A stretch of 64,000 bases of DNA from Algoriphagus boritolerans DSM 17298 = JCM 18970 (GCF_900108085.1 NZ_FNVR01000016.1:1-64000); one strand, 5' to 3'; shown: positions 16,881 to 25,321, numbered from the stretch's first letter. Numbers and translations: made by a program. Notes: generated from the letters alone by a model not told the origin.

Positions 16881-17122
16881 GTTCAACACCCTTCGGGGTT
16901 ATCATAAAACATCCTGACAATCTTTTCCCTAGGTTGCACCTAGGGCTATTCAGAGGTTCGACCACTCCGTGGTCATTGGTTTCGATTCATGACCATTTAG
17001 ACCTATTGATGGTTCAAATTCCCGACCCCTGATAAGGGGTCAAACTTCTCAATAGCCGCGGGTGAAACCCGTGGACAAGGCGATACCCACATGATCTCCG
17101 ACGACCCCGAAGGGTGTCGAAC
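16878..17122. repeat. Six-hairpin composite repeat, copy IV
   Basis: Begins with the transposase stop codon. Modules: A AACACCCTTCGGGGTT (imperfect), B CCCTAGGTTGCACCTAGGG, C GACCACTCCGTGGTC, D GACCCCTGATAAGGGGTC, E CGGGTGAAACCCG and F GACCCCGAAGGGTGTC. C and D match copy III. Confidence 0.85.
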
Positions 17123-17170
17123 CTATTTTTTCGGAATCCCGTACAGCTGCCGGGAGTAATTCCATTTTCC

Positions 17171-17432
17171 TATAAGTTCAACCCCATTCGGGGTTGTTCA
17201 CCTCGTTCTTGACATCTTTTCCCTAGGTTTCACCTAGGGCTATTGAGAAGTTCGATCCTTTCAGGATCGTCATTTTTTTCTTCAATATTTTCTGATTCCA
17301 AATTTCAATTATTTCCAAATCGCCAGAATCACGACCCCGTATGGGGTCAAACCTCTCAATAGCCGCGGGTGAAACCCGTGGACAAGACGATACCCACATG
17401 ATCTCCCCACGACCCCGAAGGGTGTCGAACCT
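17171..17432. repeat. Six-hairpin composite repeat, copy V
   Basis: Near-duplicate of copy II: same A, C, D, E and F hairpins, with B differing by one loop base (GGTTTCACC for GGTTGCACC). It is followed at 17433-17620 by the same spacer as copy II with a few substitutions. Confidence 0.85.
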
Positions 17433-17629
17433 ATCTCCGGATTTAATATCGTCCCTGCCTACGGCATTTTTTCTCCCAACTGCCCATGGAAGGATTGGGC
17501 TAAAGCCCGGAAATCTCTTGCCTGATTTTTATCCCTCCCGCTAAAGCAGGAGGCAATTCATGGGTTCGAATTCAATCCTATGAATTGGAATGGTGCTTTC
17601 GCCCAATTTCCTCCCCCATTTCGATCCAA

Positions 17630-18065
17630 AAACAACAACGATCTACCTCCAGCAACAACGATCTACCTCCAGCAAGAACGATCTACCAAAAAACAGGAAC
17701 GTTGTACCAAAATGTAGGACTGTTCCTGGTAAATGGAGGAACGAGGTACCAAAAAACAGGAACGTTCTACCTGTAGGTAGAATGACCTGCCTAAAAACAG
17801 AAACGTTCCACCTGGGAGAAGAAGGTTTGTGCAAAAAACATCAACGTTTCACCAAAAAACATCAACGATTCACCAAAAAACAGAAGCGTTCCTGTAAAAA
17901 GTAGGAACGTTCCTACTGTAGGTAGGGGTACTTGACCAAAAAAGTAGGAACGTTCTTGCAAAAAGTAGGAACGTTGTACCAAAATGTAGGAATGGGCTAT
18001 GAATTTGGTGAAATGTTCTATTGCCAGATAGACGATTTCTACTAAAAGTAGCAATCACGATGCTG
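17630..18065. repeat. Degenerate 21-bp-period minisatellite with AACGTT core
   Basis: About 20 tandem units of roughly TAGGAACGTTCTACCAAAA. AACG/AACGTT cores occur at about 17637, 17657, 17677, 17698, 17740, 17761, 17802, 17843, 17864, 17906, 17949 and 17970, with decayed cores between them at the same 20-22-bp step. The core AACGTT is palindromic, and several units extend to GTAGGAACGTTCCTAC. Open frames across it on both strands are only translations of the repeat. No CRISPR-like spacers and no intact gene are present. Confidence 0.8.
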
Positions 18066-18242
18066 CAGCAACAAATAATTCTATTTTTCAAAATAAAAAT
18101 CTATAAAAAAAATAAAAACAGAATATTATTCCATTATCCTTTTTTGAAAAAAAATAACCGGGACTAGCGCCGAAGCGATATTATATCCAACCTTTGCTGC
18201 TTGAGGAAAAGCAGCTTAACGGGCATGAGACGAACAGACACA

Positions 18243-18271
18243 AAAAAACCGGACCCTGTGAAGGTCCGGTT
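18243..18271 (-). terminator. Terminator of the 153-aa conserved gene
   Basis: AACCGGACC/GGTCCGGTT forms a perfect stem with loop CTGTGAA. On the minus strand it is followed by TTTTTTT, a strong intrinsic terminator 32 bp after the stop at 18303. Confidence 0.85.
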
Positions 18272-18302
18272 GGGTGTGTTAAGTCAAATCTCCCGGCAAA
18301 GC

Positions 18303-18764
18303 TTACTGAGCAGTTGGCTTTTTACGCTCAAAGAGAATTCGCAGGGCCTCATACAGAGGTTTGGCAGCAGCCAGACCTACTTTGACAGCCTGCTTCACCG
18401 TATTGTAGAAGGTCAGGGAAGCTACAAAGGCTTCTGAGCCCGCAGCGGAGTAGGCTACTCTGACCCGATTAGTGATTTGCTCCAACTCATAGAAAATTGG
18501 AGTAAGTTCACGATAGGCTTGCAGATCCTTTCGCAGTTCGGGGACATCCAGATAAGGTGGATTGAACTGAGGATTGGTTTCGGCAAAATCCATTGCCTTT
18601 GCCACAAAAGGTTCTCTTCCATCGGCCATCCTGGGGAGGCCCTCCAACATATCCGGAGAGATATCCGGCAGGTACGGGCCTAGTTCCGCATTGACGGCTG
18701 CAATGTGCGCCCGGACGCTGGCTAAAACCGGCTCCGGGATTTCAATTGAAATCAGGTTACTCAT
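18303..18764 (-). CDS. Conserved hypothetical protein, AGSEAFVASLTFYN type
   Basis: A 153-residue cytosolic, helix-rich protein. It starts MSNLISIEIPEPVLASVRAH. Notable segments are DMLEGLPRMADGREPFVAKA (about 38-57), FNPPYLDVPELRKDL (about 67-81) and AGSEAFVASLTFYNTVKQAV (about 107-126). Proteins with the same blocks recur in Bacteroidota and some other phyla without known function; this is from memory of the family, not a search. It has its own terminator and borders the minisatellite. No catalytic residues are obvious. Confidence 0.8.
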   Translation of the reverse strand: MSNLISIEIPEPVLASVRAHIAAVNAELGPYLPDISPDMLEGLPRMADGREPFVAKAMDFAETNPQFNPPYLDVPELRKDLQAYRELTPIFYELEQITNRVRVAYSAAGSEAFVASLTFYNTVKQAVKVGLAAAKPLYEALRILFERKKPTAQ

Positions 18765-19005
18765 AAAAGTGTGGGTTTAAAATGAAACAAATTGACAAAC
18801 AGTATGAAACTGTAGGTAAAAGTTAATCAAGCGGTTATGAAAAAGCAATAGTTAGTATTCAAATTTTAATTTTAGAGATACCAACGAATCGTTGAGGTGC
18901 TGTTTTTGAAAAATCCAGGACAAAAAACTGCTGTTCATAAAAAGGGAGTCTTTTGAAAAAGACGAATTTGAAAAATATCAGCCTATTCCATTGAACCGTA
19001 TCTGA

Positions 19006-19554
19006 TCAATGAAGGCTTTTCTTCATAATCTGAATCTTCCTGTACTCAGGAAAGATCCGTTCAAAATCCAAGGTATACGTGAGGACTTCACGGAAGCCCA
19101 TTTTTTCATAGAATTTCCGGGCTTGCGGCTGGCATTCCATCGCCTCCAGCCAAATAGTTTCCAGTCCATTCTCCAGCGCAACTTTTTCACAATGATCCAT
19201 CAAGAGCTGAGCGATTCCTTTTCCATGGACATCGGAATGAAGGTAAAGCCGATGGAGTTTCATTGCGTTGGGAATTTCTATTTCCCCGGGGGAAAAGGGG
19301 AAGTCATATTTGAGAATTCCTATTTTCTTCCCGTCCAATTCCACGAAGAAATAGTGACTTGAAGATCGGTTGAGTTCTTTATTTAAGGTATGCCGATTGT
19401 AAATCAAATTTACATACCAATCTCCCTGATCCTCCCAAATGTAGCGATAGCCGGATCGGTATACTTCGTCCATCAGTCGATACAAGACTGCTTGATCTTC
19501 AGCATGAATGGGATTCAAAACAAGCTTTAACCGGGAATCAAGGGTGATATTCAT
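19006..19554 (-). CDS. GNAT family N-acetyltransferase
   Basis: A 182-residue acetyltransferase. The acetyl-CoA-binding motif A is visible as LYLHSDVHGKGIAQLLMDHC (about 107-126; the GKGIA loop fits the Q/RxxGxG/A pattern). It is followed by GLETIWLEAMECQPQARKFYEKMGF, the usual motif B with the FYxKxGF signature. Acceptor substrate unknown. It is separated by 18 bp from the conserved 97-aa gene upstream, probably co-transcribed. Confidence 0.88.
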   Translation of the reverse strand: MNITLDSRLKLVLNPIHAEDQAVLYRLMDEVYRSGYRYIWEDQGDWYVNLIYNRHTLNKELNRSSSHYFFVELDGKKIGILKYDFPFSPGEIEIPNAMKLHRLYLHSDVHGKGIAQLLMDHCEKVALENGLETIWLEAMECQPQARKFYEKMGFREVLTYTLDFERIFPEYRKIQIMKKSLH

Positions 19555-19572
19555 TCCCGAAAATAGAAAAAG

Positions 19573-19866
19573 CTATTTGAATTTTTCCATCAATTCATCG
19601 GTCATATCATCAGAATAAACTCCGTATGAATTGACGATGACGCCTTTTATTTTTCCATCATGGGAAGAAATCGCATAAAGGACAGCCTCATCCGAAGGGT
19701 TGGTATTTCCCTCAAATCGGAAGGTTTTGTCCACCTCAAACTGAGAAGGTAGCAGGCAGACATCGCCGCACATCAAGCTGTCAAATCGGATATTGAAATC
19801 TTCGGTGTAGCCTTCTTTTCGGAGTTTTTCGAGGGTTTCGACAAGGGTAGGTTCGTAGTTTTCCAT
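19573..19866 (-). CDS. Conserved hypothetical protein (often mis-named PRPP synthetase)
   Basis: A 97-residue soluble protein. Blocks YEPTLVETLEKLRKEGYTEDF, FRFEGNTNPSDEAVLYAIS and GVIVNSYGVYSDD are characteristic of a small Bacteroidota family that databases sometimes label phosphoribosylpyrophosphate synthetase. It lacks the PRPP-binding loop of real PRPP synthetases, so that label is not supported. The function is unknown. It lies upstream of the GNAT gene in the same direction. Confidence 0.75.
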   Translation of the reverse strand: MENYEPTLVETLEKLRKEGYTEDFNIRFDSLMCGDVCLLPSQFEVDKTFRFEGNTNPSDEAVLYAISSHDGKIKGVIVNSYGVYSDDMTDELMEKFK

Positions 19867-19922
19867 AGAATCAAAATTTTTTTTTATAGTCTACGTGTCT
19901 GGAGCAATAAAGTGTTTTCAAT

Positions 19923-20456
19923 AAAAAAAACTTTTGCCACAAAGGATGCGAAGGAACGCAAAGATTTTTAAATCACTGAGGTCACGGAGAAAGAGGTTTT
20001 TGAGAGGTTCAATGTATTAAAATAACTTCATTCCTATCCGGCATAGGAGATCTTTCTCAAGGCCACGGAGAAAAGCTAAAGCTTTTTGTAATTACGGCAG
20101 CCGCAAAGGACTCGAAGATTTTTCACCACGTGCATAAGAACGCATAGTATTCCATTCCAGAAAGATTCTAAGGCGAAAAGAATGAAAAAGAAAAGTTCCC
20201 ACAGATCAGAACAGAAAAAAACACAGATTTACACAGATTTTTTCTACAAGGTCTTAGGATTCGGGTCAAAAAAACCTTCGAGTACGCCACAGCGCACTCA
20301 AAGGTTAGTTTGGTAGAAGTTTTTCAAATTAATCTAGCGAAGCGCATACTCTATGTCCTCAAAAAAGGCTACTAGAAAACTATTTGAATGAGGTACTTTT
20401 TACTTTTGACTTCACGAAACTTATCTCTCCGTGAACTCAGTGGTAAGTTTGCCTTA
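19923..20456. repeat. Inverted-end intergenic element, about 534 bp
   Basis: The left end AACTTTTGCCACAAAGGATG and the right end on the minus strand AAACTTACCACTGAGTTCAC resemble the termini of the elements at 5231, 49491 and 60533. The right end abuts the transketolase stop codon at 20457. The interior has CACAGATTTACACAGATTT and GATGCGAAGGAACGCAAAG tracts and no gene. It fills the gap between 19867 and 20456. Confidence 0.7.
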
Positions 20457-21419
20457 TTACTTTCTCGCCAAAGCGCGTTTTGCAGCTTTCACGATATTCT
20501 CGGCATTCAAGCCGTATTTTTCGAGCAATTCAGTTGGTGTTCCTGACTCGCCAAAGCTGTCATTTACGCCCACATATTCCAATGGAGAAGGATGGTGGCG
20601 GCTGAGAACCTGAGCGATGCTGTCGCCTAAGCCACCATTGATCTGATGCTCTTCGGCAGATACGGCACAACCGGTCTTTTTCACCGACTCCAAAATCGCT
20701 GCCTCGTCCAGAGGCTTGATCGTGTGAATGTTGATCACTTCAGCATGGATTCCTTCCTCACGCAGCATAGCCTCAGCTACTACCGCTTCCCAAACCAAAT
20801 GGCCGGTGGCAAAGATGGTTACGTCTTTCCCGTCGATCATTTTCCAAGCCTTTCCAATTTCAAACTTCTGATCAGCAGGAGTAAAGATCGGCCAGCTCGG
20901 ACGACCAAATCTCAGGTAAACCGGGCCTTCGTATTCAGCAATTGCTAAGGTTGCAGCCTTTGTCTGGTTGTAATCACACGGGTTGATGACCGTCATGTGG
21001 GGGAGCATTTTCATCATGCCCAAGTCCTCCAAAATCTGGTGTGTGGCACCGTCTTCTCCCAAGGTCAATCCGGCGTGGGATGCACAGATTTTCACGTTTT
21101 TGTCGGAATAGGCCACAGATTGCCGGATTTGGTCATAGACCCGGCCGGTGGCAAAGTTGGCAAATGTGCCGGCAAAAGGAATTTTTCCGCCAATGGCAAG
21201 GCCCGCAGAAATACCGATCATATTGGCTTCGGCGATTCCTGTTTGGAAGAATCGATCGGGAAATTCTTTTTGGAAATCGCCCATTTTCAAGGATCCAATC
21301 AGGTCAGCGCAAAGGCCGACTACGTTTGGATTTTTTCTTCCTGCTTCCAGGAAGCCGTCACCGAATCCGGATCGGGTATCTTTTTTTTCTGTATAAGTAA
21401 ATTTTAAATCTAAGCTCAT
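20457..21419 (-). CDS. Transketolase C-terminal subunit
   Basis: A 320-residue protein corresponding to the pyrimidine-binding and C-terminal domains of transketolase. Visible are LIGSLKMGDFQKEFPDRFFQTGIAEANMIGISAGLA (catalytic Glu in TGIAEANM), CASHAGLTLGEDGATHQ and the C-terminal SAEEHQINGGLGDSIAQVL. It pairs with the N-terminal subunit encoded 24 bp upstream, together forming one transketolase of the non-oxidative pentose phosphate pathway. Split transketolases occur in many bacteria and archaea. Confidence 0.95.
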   Translation of the reverse strand: MSLDLKFTYTEKKDTRSGFGDGFLEAGRKNPNVVGLCADLIGSLKMGDFQKEFPDRFFQTGIAEANMIGISAGLAIGGKIPFAGTFANFATGRVYDQIRQSVAYSDKNVKICASHAGLTLGEDGATHQILEDLGMMKMLPHMTVINPCDYNQTKAATLAIAEYEGPVYLRFGRPSWPIFTPADQKFEIGKAWKMIDGKDVTIFATGHLVWEAVVAEAMLREEGIHAEVINIHTIKPLDEAAILESVKKTGCAVSAEEHQINGGLGDSIAQVLSRHHPSPLEYVGVNDSFGESGTPTELLEKYGLNAENIVKAAKRALARK

Positions 21420-21443
21420 GATAAAGTCTGTTGGAGGGAGGAA

Positions 21444-22295
21444 TTAATAATCGCCGAGGGTTTCTTCCAGTTGGCCTAAGGCTTGGGCCAATTGCTCGTC
21501 GTTGGGAGGAGAACCGTGCCACTTGTGCGTGCCTACCATGAAATCGACTCCATAGCCCATTTCTGTGTAAAGCAGATTCAAGACCGGTTTACCCTTTCCT
21601 GTCAAAGCCTTTGCTTTTTCCAATCCTTCCAGGACAGACTTCATGTCATTCCCTTCTTTGATCTCATTGACTTCCCAGCCAAAAGCTTCCCATTTCGCTT
21701 TCAGGTTCATCAGATCCATGATCTTCTTTGTCGGACCGTCGATCTGCTGACCGTTGTAATCTACGGTGGCAATCAAATTGTCAACTTTGTGGTGGGCTGC
21801 ATACATGGCAGCTTCCCAAACCTGTCCTTCCTGCAATTCCCCGTCACCCATCAGGATGTAGACCAGCTTATCGTCTTGGTCGATTTTCTTGGCTTGAGCC
21901 GCGCCCAAGGCCACAGAAAGTCCCTGTCCAAGCGATCCGGAAGCAATACGAATACCCGGTAGGTGTTCGTGCGTAGCGGGGTGACCCTGAAGTCTGGAGT
22001 TTAGTTTTCGGAATGTTTTCAATTCGGAAACCGGAAAATAGCCACTTCGGGCAAGTACAGAATACCATCCGGCTGAAAGGTGACCGTTGGAAAGGAAGAA
22101 AATATCCTCGCCTTTGCCATCCATTTTGAAGTCAGGATTGTGTCTCAGCTGATCAAAATACAGCGCGACGAAAAACTCGGCGCAGCCAAGCGGAGCTCCG
22201 GGATGTCCTGACTGAACGGCGTGCACCATTCGCAACACATCTCTTCGGAGCTGAGTACAGGTTTTTTGAAGTTGTTCGATTGATTGTTTTTTCAT
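21444..22295 (-). CDS. Transketolase N-terminal subunit
   Basis: A 283-residue thiamine-diphosphate-binding half of transketolase. Visible are VQSGHPGAPLGCAEFFVALYF and the ThDP motif GDGELQEGQVWEAAMYAAHHKVDNLIATVDYNGQQIDG (GDG...N). It is encoded 6 bp downstream of the thiol peroxidase and 24 bp upstream of the C-terminal subunit, a three-gene minus-strand operon. It needs the partner subunit for activity. Confidence 0.95.
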   Translation of the reverse strand: MKKQSIEQLQKTCTQLRRDVLRMVHAVQSGHPGAPLGCAEFFVALYFDQLRHNPDFKMDGKGEDIFFLSNGHLSAGWYSVLARSGYFPVSELKTFRKLNSRLQGHPATHEHLPGIRIASGSLGQGLSVALGAAQAKKIDQDDKLVYILMGDGELQEGQVWEAAMYAAHHKVDNLIATVDYNGQQIDGPTKKIMDLMNLKAKWEAFGWEVNEIKEGNDMKSVLEGLEKAKALTGKGKPVLNLLYTEMGYGVDFMVGTHKWHGSPPNDEQLAQALGQLEETLGDY

Positions 22296-22301
22296 TAAGG
22301 T

Positions 22302-22751
22302 TTATTTTAGAATTTGAGCAGTATGGTTTTTGGTATCGACTTTTTCGATCACCTCGGCAATTTTTCCCTGCTCATCGATCACAAATGTGGTCCGTGCAGT
22401 TCCCATGTATTTGCGTCCGTACATGGATTTTTCCACCCAAGTGCCATAGGCTTCGTGTACTTTCAGATCGGTGTCTGCGATGAGCGAGAAGGGGAGGGAT
22501 TGCTTTTCAATAAATTTTTGATGGGATTTTTCAGCATCTGAACTGATGCCCAAGACAACATATCCTGCTTTTTGAAGGGCTTCATAGTTATCTCGCAGGT
22601 TACAGGCTTGTGCGGTGCAGCCCGGTGTAGCATCTTTGGGATAAAAGTAAAGGATCACTTTTTTTCCTTTGTAATCAGAGAGTTTGATGGTCTCTCCGGT
22701 TTCAATTTTTGCTGTGAAATCCGGTGCCAATTGGCCTACTTCTAGTGACAT
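22302..22751 (-). CDS. bcp: Thioredoxin-dependent thiol peroxidase (peroxiredoxin Bcp/PrxQ)
   Basis: A 149-residue cytosolic peroxiredoxin. The start at 22751 gives MSLEVGQLAPDFTAK, the usual N-terminus; a longer reading adds an atypical leader. The peroxidatic Cys is in FYPKDATPGCTAQACNLRDN, with a second Cys five residues on, as in PrxQ with an intra-helix disulfide. It reduces hydroperoxides with thioredoxin. The gene leads a cluster with the two transketolase halves, a plausible redox and NADPH-supply association. Confidence 0.93.
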   Translation of the reverse strand: MSLEVGQLAPDFTAKIETGETIKLSDYKGKKVILYFYPKDATPGCTAQACNLRDNYEALQKAGYVVLGISSDAEKSHQKFIEKQSLPFSLIADTDLKVHEAYGTWVEKSMYGRKYMGTARTTFVIDEQGKIAEVIEKVDTKNHTAQILK

Positions 22752-22779
22752 ATTTTTTTTTGTTTGAATGGAACAAAGA

Positions 22780-24660
22780 TTAAGATAGGGTGCCTTTCCA
22801 CTCGGCAATATTGCCAGCCATGTCGGTCACCTTAAGTAAAACTGCTCCTCTCAGCGGTTGTTTATCCAAAGTCTCAGACCAGATCACGGCCTGCTTATGC
22901 TCGTATCGCATCAAAACCCACTTGCCGTCTACCAAAGCTTCAAAACTCCTGATCCCCGAGAGGTTATCTTTAATCGTAAATCGCATTCCCTGGCCGTTGA
23001 CCCTAATCGGAGTAATGGTAGGTTTGACATCGTCGACAGCCAAAACAAAACTACCAAAATTTCTGGTTTTGAAGCGGATTTGTCCGTCTTCCCATTCCCC
23101 ACCGACAAAAGATCTTGAGCCATTGGGTGAACGCTGATACACGTGGGTGCGGCTTTTGTCCCCTGTGTAGCCACTTACATCCCAAGTCAGCTCGATGGGA
23201 TTCCAGAGGTATTCAGTAGTTTCTTGCAGGCGAAGCACGGGAGCATTTGAGGGTCCGGAGAGGTTTACTCTCAGGTATAAATCTTCCAAAAGACTGTTTT
23301 CTTCCGTTCTGATTTTCAATTTGTCGATGGCATGTAAATGCTCTTTTCCAAGCGGAAAATGGCCAATCAGCTCAGGAATCAAAATCTCTGAGCAGAGGTC
23401 AATTTTAGATGGAATGCCAAATCTCAAGTCCCAAAGATAGGTTCGTGACTGAGCGTCCTGATAGGCGGGTAGAACTTCGTAGACGTTGTTTCCGATGAAA
23501 AATTGCGCCAAGCCACCTTTATCCGTTTGGGCAACTTTGATTTTCATATGATGCTTGATATAGCTTGTTTGAGCCTTTGCCGGTGCAGCACCATCAGAAA
23601 CAGTTGAGTCTAAGTCTGTACCCGTCAATGTCAGATTGACCAGCCGTGGATTGTTGTAGGCGTCCAGCAATTTGATAGTCAGTGCCTTTTTTGTTCCTCC
23701 CTCCAATTCAAAATAGCCGGTGCCAGGCTGATTGGGGCTGAAGTAGTCAAACTTCAGGTTGGGTTGGTGATAGAGTCGGGTAAAGCGATTCTGATGGGTA
23801 TGAAGAAGAAAATGCCGGGTAAAGTTGAAATCTACCTGATCAACTGTAAGGGAATAGAGTAGTCCTGTTTCGTCCGAAACCTCAAATTTCGGAAAGCCAT
23901 TTTGGTTTTCAGCTCCGTCCAATTTATCATAAGCTTGAATTTCAAGGCCTACTTTTCCGGTGACTCGAATAGTTTCAGGTATTCGATAGCTTGCCCCACT
24001 GAGTACAGGAGTGAGTTCGATTCGTTGAAATTTGCCATTAACACGACTGTCAATTTCCAGGGGAACGATGGCGATTTTCTGTGGAGTGGGAGGGATGTTG
24101 TCCAGAATCTCAGTGAATCCCGCCAAAAGCGGATCCATCGCCCGATCCAAACTGTCACGGATTTCGAAGTGAAGATGCGGTCCGCCCGAGCTTCCGGTAT
24201 TCCCGCCATTGGCGATCAGCTCGCCTTTTTTCACAGGCAATTCATCGCGTGTGAGGTAGACTTCCAATTCATTCTGCTTTGCCTCATACATTTTCTGCCG
24301 CATCCACTCGGTCAGTCTCGGATTGAAATTCCGCAGGTGACCATAGAGCGTGATGTGACCTGTGGGGTGCTTGAGGTAGATGACATTGCCGTAGCCAAAG
24401 GAAGAAACCTTGATCCGATGCACCCAACCATCGGCCGCAGCGTAAATCGGTTCACCTTCAGAGCCGCCAAACTTGTAATCCAATCCGGTATGAAAGTGAT
24501 TGGGTCTTAGTTCCGCAAAATTTCCTGAAAGGTAATTTCGTCCTCCGGGTTTGACTGGAGAGCGGAAATAGCCTTGTTGGATTTCTTGTGAAAAACTTCC
24601 AGTTGTTGAGGCTAGATTTATTACCAGTACTAAAAAGAAGATTTTGCTAAACTTCAACAC
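22780..24660 (-). CDS. M23 family metallopeptidase (peptidoglycan endopeptidase)
   Basis: About 626 residues from the suggested GTG start at 24660 (TTG at 24657 is equally good), which gives a signal peptide KFSKIFFLVLVINLASTTG ending FSQ. The frame is open to 24747, but that part translates a dispersed repeat (CERSEAISE, a known artefact) and the end of the FAH gene. The M23 domain shows HFHTGLDYKFGG (first His and Asp zinc ligands) and GGPHLHFEIRDS (HxH motif) in the first third. The rest is beta-rich and unassigned. It is probably periplasmic and acts on cell-wall cross-links. Confidence 0.88.
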   Translation of the reverse strand: MLKFSKIFFLVLVINLASTTGSFSQEIQQGYFRSPVKPGGRNYLSGNFAELRPNHFHTGLDYKFGGSEGEPIYAAADGWVHRIKVSSFGYGNVIYLKHPTGHITLYGHLRNFNPRLTEWMRQKMYEAKQNELEVYLTRDELPVKKGELIANGGNTGSSGGPHLHFEIRDSLDRAMDPLLAGFTEILDNIPPTPQKIAIVPLEIDSRVNGKFQRIELTPVLSGASYRIPETIRVTGKVGLEIQAYDKLDGAENQNGFPKFEVSDETGLLYSLTVDQVDFNFTRHFLLHTHQNRFTRLYHQPNLKFDYFSPNQPGTGYFELEGGTKKALTIKLLDAYNNPRLVNLTLTGTDLDSTVSDGAAPAKAQTSYIKHHMKIKVAQTDKGGLAQFFIGNNVYEVLPAYQDAQSRTYLWDLRFGIPSKIDLCSEILIPELIGHFPLGKEHLHAIDKLKIRTEENSLLEDLYLRVNLSGPSNAPVLRLQETTEYLWNPIELTWDVSGYTGDKSRTHVYQRSPNGSRSFVGGEWEDGQIRFKTRNFGSFVLAVDDVKPTITPIRVNGQGMRFTIKDNLSGIRSFEALVDGKWVLMRYEHKQAVIWSETLDKQPLRGAVLLKVTDMAGNIAEWKGTLS

Positions 24661-24663
24661 TTC

Positions 24664-24703
24664 AGAGATTGCTTCACTGCGTTCGCACTGACGTGGACCT
24701 GAG
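24664..24703. repeat. Dispersed repeat of the GCGAACGCAGTGAAGCAATC type
   Basis: The minus strand reads GTCAGTGCGAACGCAGTGA, AGCAATCTCTGAA, a widespread bacterial repeat whose translation gives CERSEAIS or RSVATKQS. It separates the FAH gene and M23 gene and confuses the choice of the M23 start codon. Confidence 0.7.
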
Positions 24704-24709
24704 CTCAAT

Positions 24710-25321
24710 TTACTTAACTTCAAAATCCAGCATTTTTTCTGTACCAATAAAACCAGTCAGGTGATCCCCGACTTTGACGGGCCCAACTCCGGCGGGAGTG
24801 CCGGTGTAGATCAGGTCGCCTTTCTTCAGGGTAAAAAACTGGGAAACGAAGGAGATGATCGTAGCAAAATCGAATAGCATTAGGCTTGTGTTTCCTTTTT
24901 GTCGGAGTTCTCCATTGATTTCGAGGTGAAAATCAATGTCTTTCAGGTCTTTAAAATCCGCGACTGACTTGAAATCACCGATGGGTGCCGAGCTGTTAAA
25001 TGCTTTGGCGATTTCCCAAGGGAGACCTTTGGCCTTGCATTGATCCTGAAGATCCCGTGCGGTGAAGTCAATTCCCAAGCCTATTTCTTCGAAATAGCGA
25101 TGGGCAAACTGAGGCTGAATGTATTTGCCTTCTTTGGAGATTTTAAGGACAAGTTCCACTTCATGATGGATATTTTCGGAGAAATCCGGATAGAAAAAAG
25201 GAGCTCCACCTTTTAGCAGTGCTGTATCCGGCTTGAGGAATACGACCGGTTTTCCGGGTTTTTCGTTTTTGAGTTCCTCGATATGAGCGGCATAATTTCG
25301 GCCGATGCAGATGATTTTCAT
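24710..25321 (-). CDS. Fumarylacetoacetate hydrolase family protein
   Basis: A 203-residue cytosolic FAH-fold enzyme beginning MKIICIGRNYAAHIEELKNEKPGKPV. Metal-binding acidic residues are in FSENIHHEVELVLKI (E-x-E) and GLGIDFTARDLQ. The C-terminal GDLIYTGTPAGVGPV is characteristic. The small size fits acylpyruvase/oxaloacetate-decarboxylase (FAHD1-like) or related isomerases rather than fumarylacetoacetase. The substrate is not determined by sequence. Confidence 0.92.
   Translation of the reverse strand: MKIICIGRNYAAHIEELKNEKPGKPVVFLKPDTALLKGGAPFFYPDFSENIHHEVELVLKISKEGKYIQPQFAHRYFEEIGLGIDFTARDLQDQCKAKGLPWEIAKAFNSSAPIGDFKSVADFKDLKDIDFHLEINGELRQKGNTSLMLFDFATIISFVSQFFTLKKGDLIYTGTPAGVGPVKVGDHLTGFIGTEKMLDFEVK

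Larger units (their letters stand above)
15583..17620 (+). mobile_element. Y1 transposase nested in symmetric hairpin arrays
   Basis: The layout is copy II plus spacer, copy III, transposase gene, copy IV, copy V plus spacer. III and IV are sisters by loop sequence, and II and V are sisters. Copy IV begins exactly at the transposase stop codon: the TAA is part of the module start TAAGTTCAAC. This resembles REP/BIME systems whose palindromes are substrates of REP-associated Y1 transposases. The exact mobile unit is not defined; the outer limits given are those of the repeats. Confidence 0.65.

Noticed and set aside
17630-18065. CRISPR array
   Set aside because: Units are contiguous, degenerate and lack unique spacers; no cas gene is present.
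17585-18091. Several open frames of 63-104 aa on both strands
   Set aside because: They are only translations of the 21-bp minisatellite with heptad-like amino-acid repeats.
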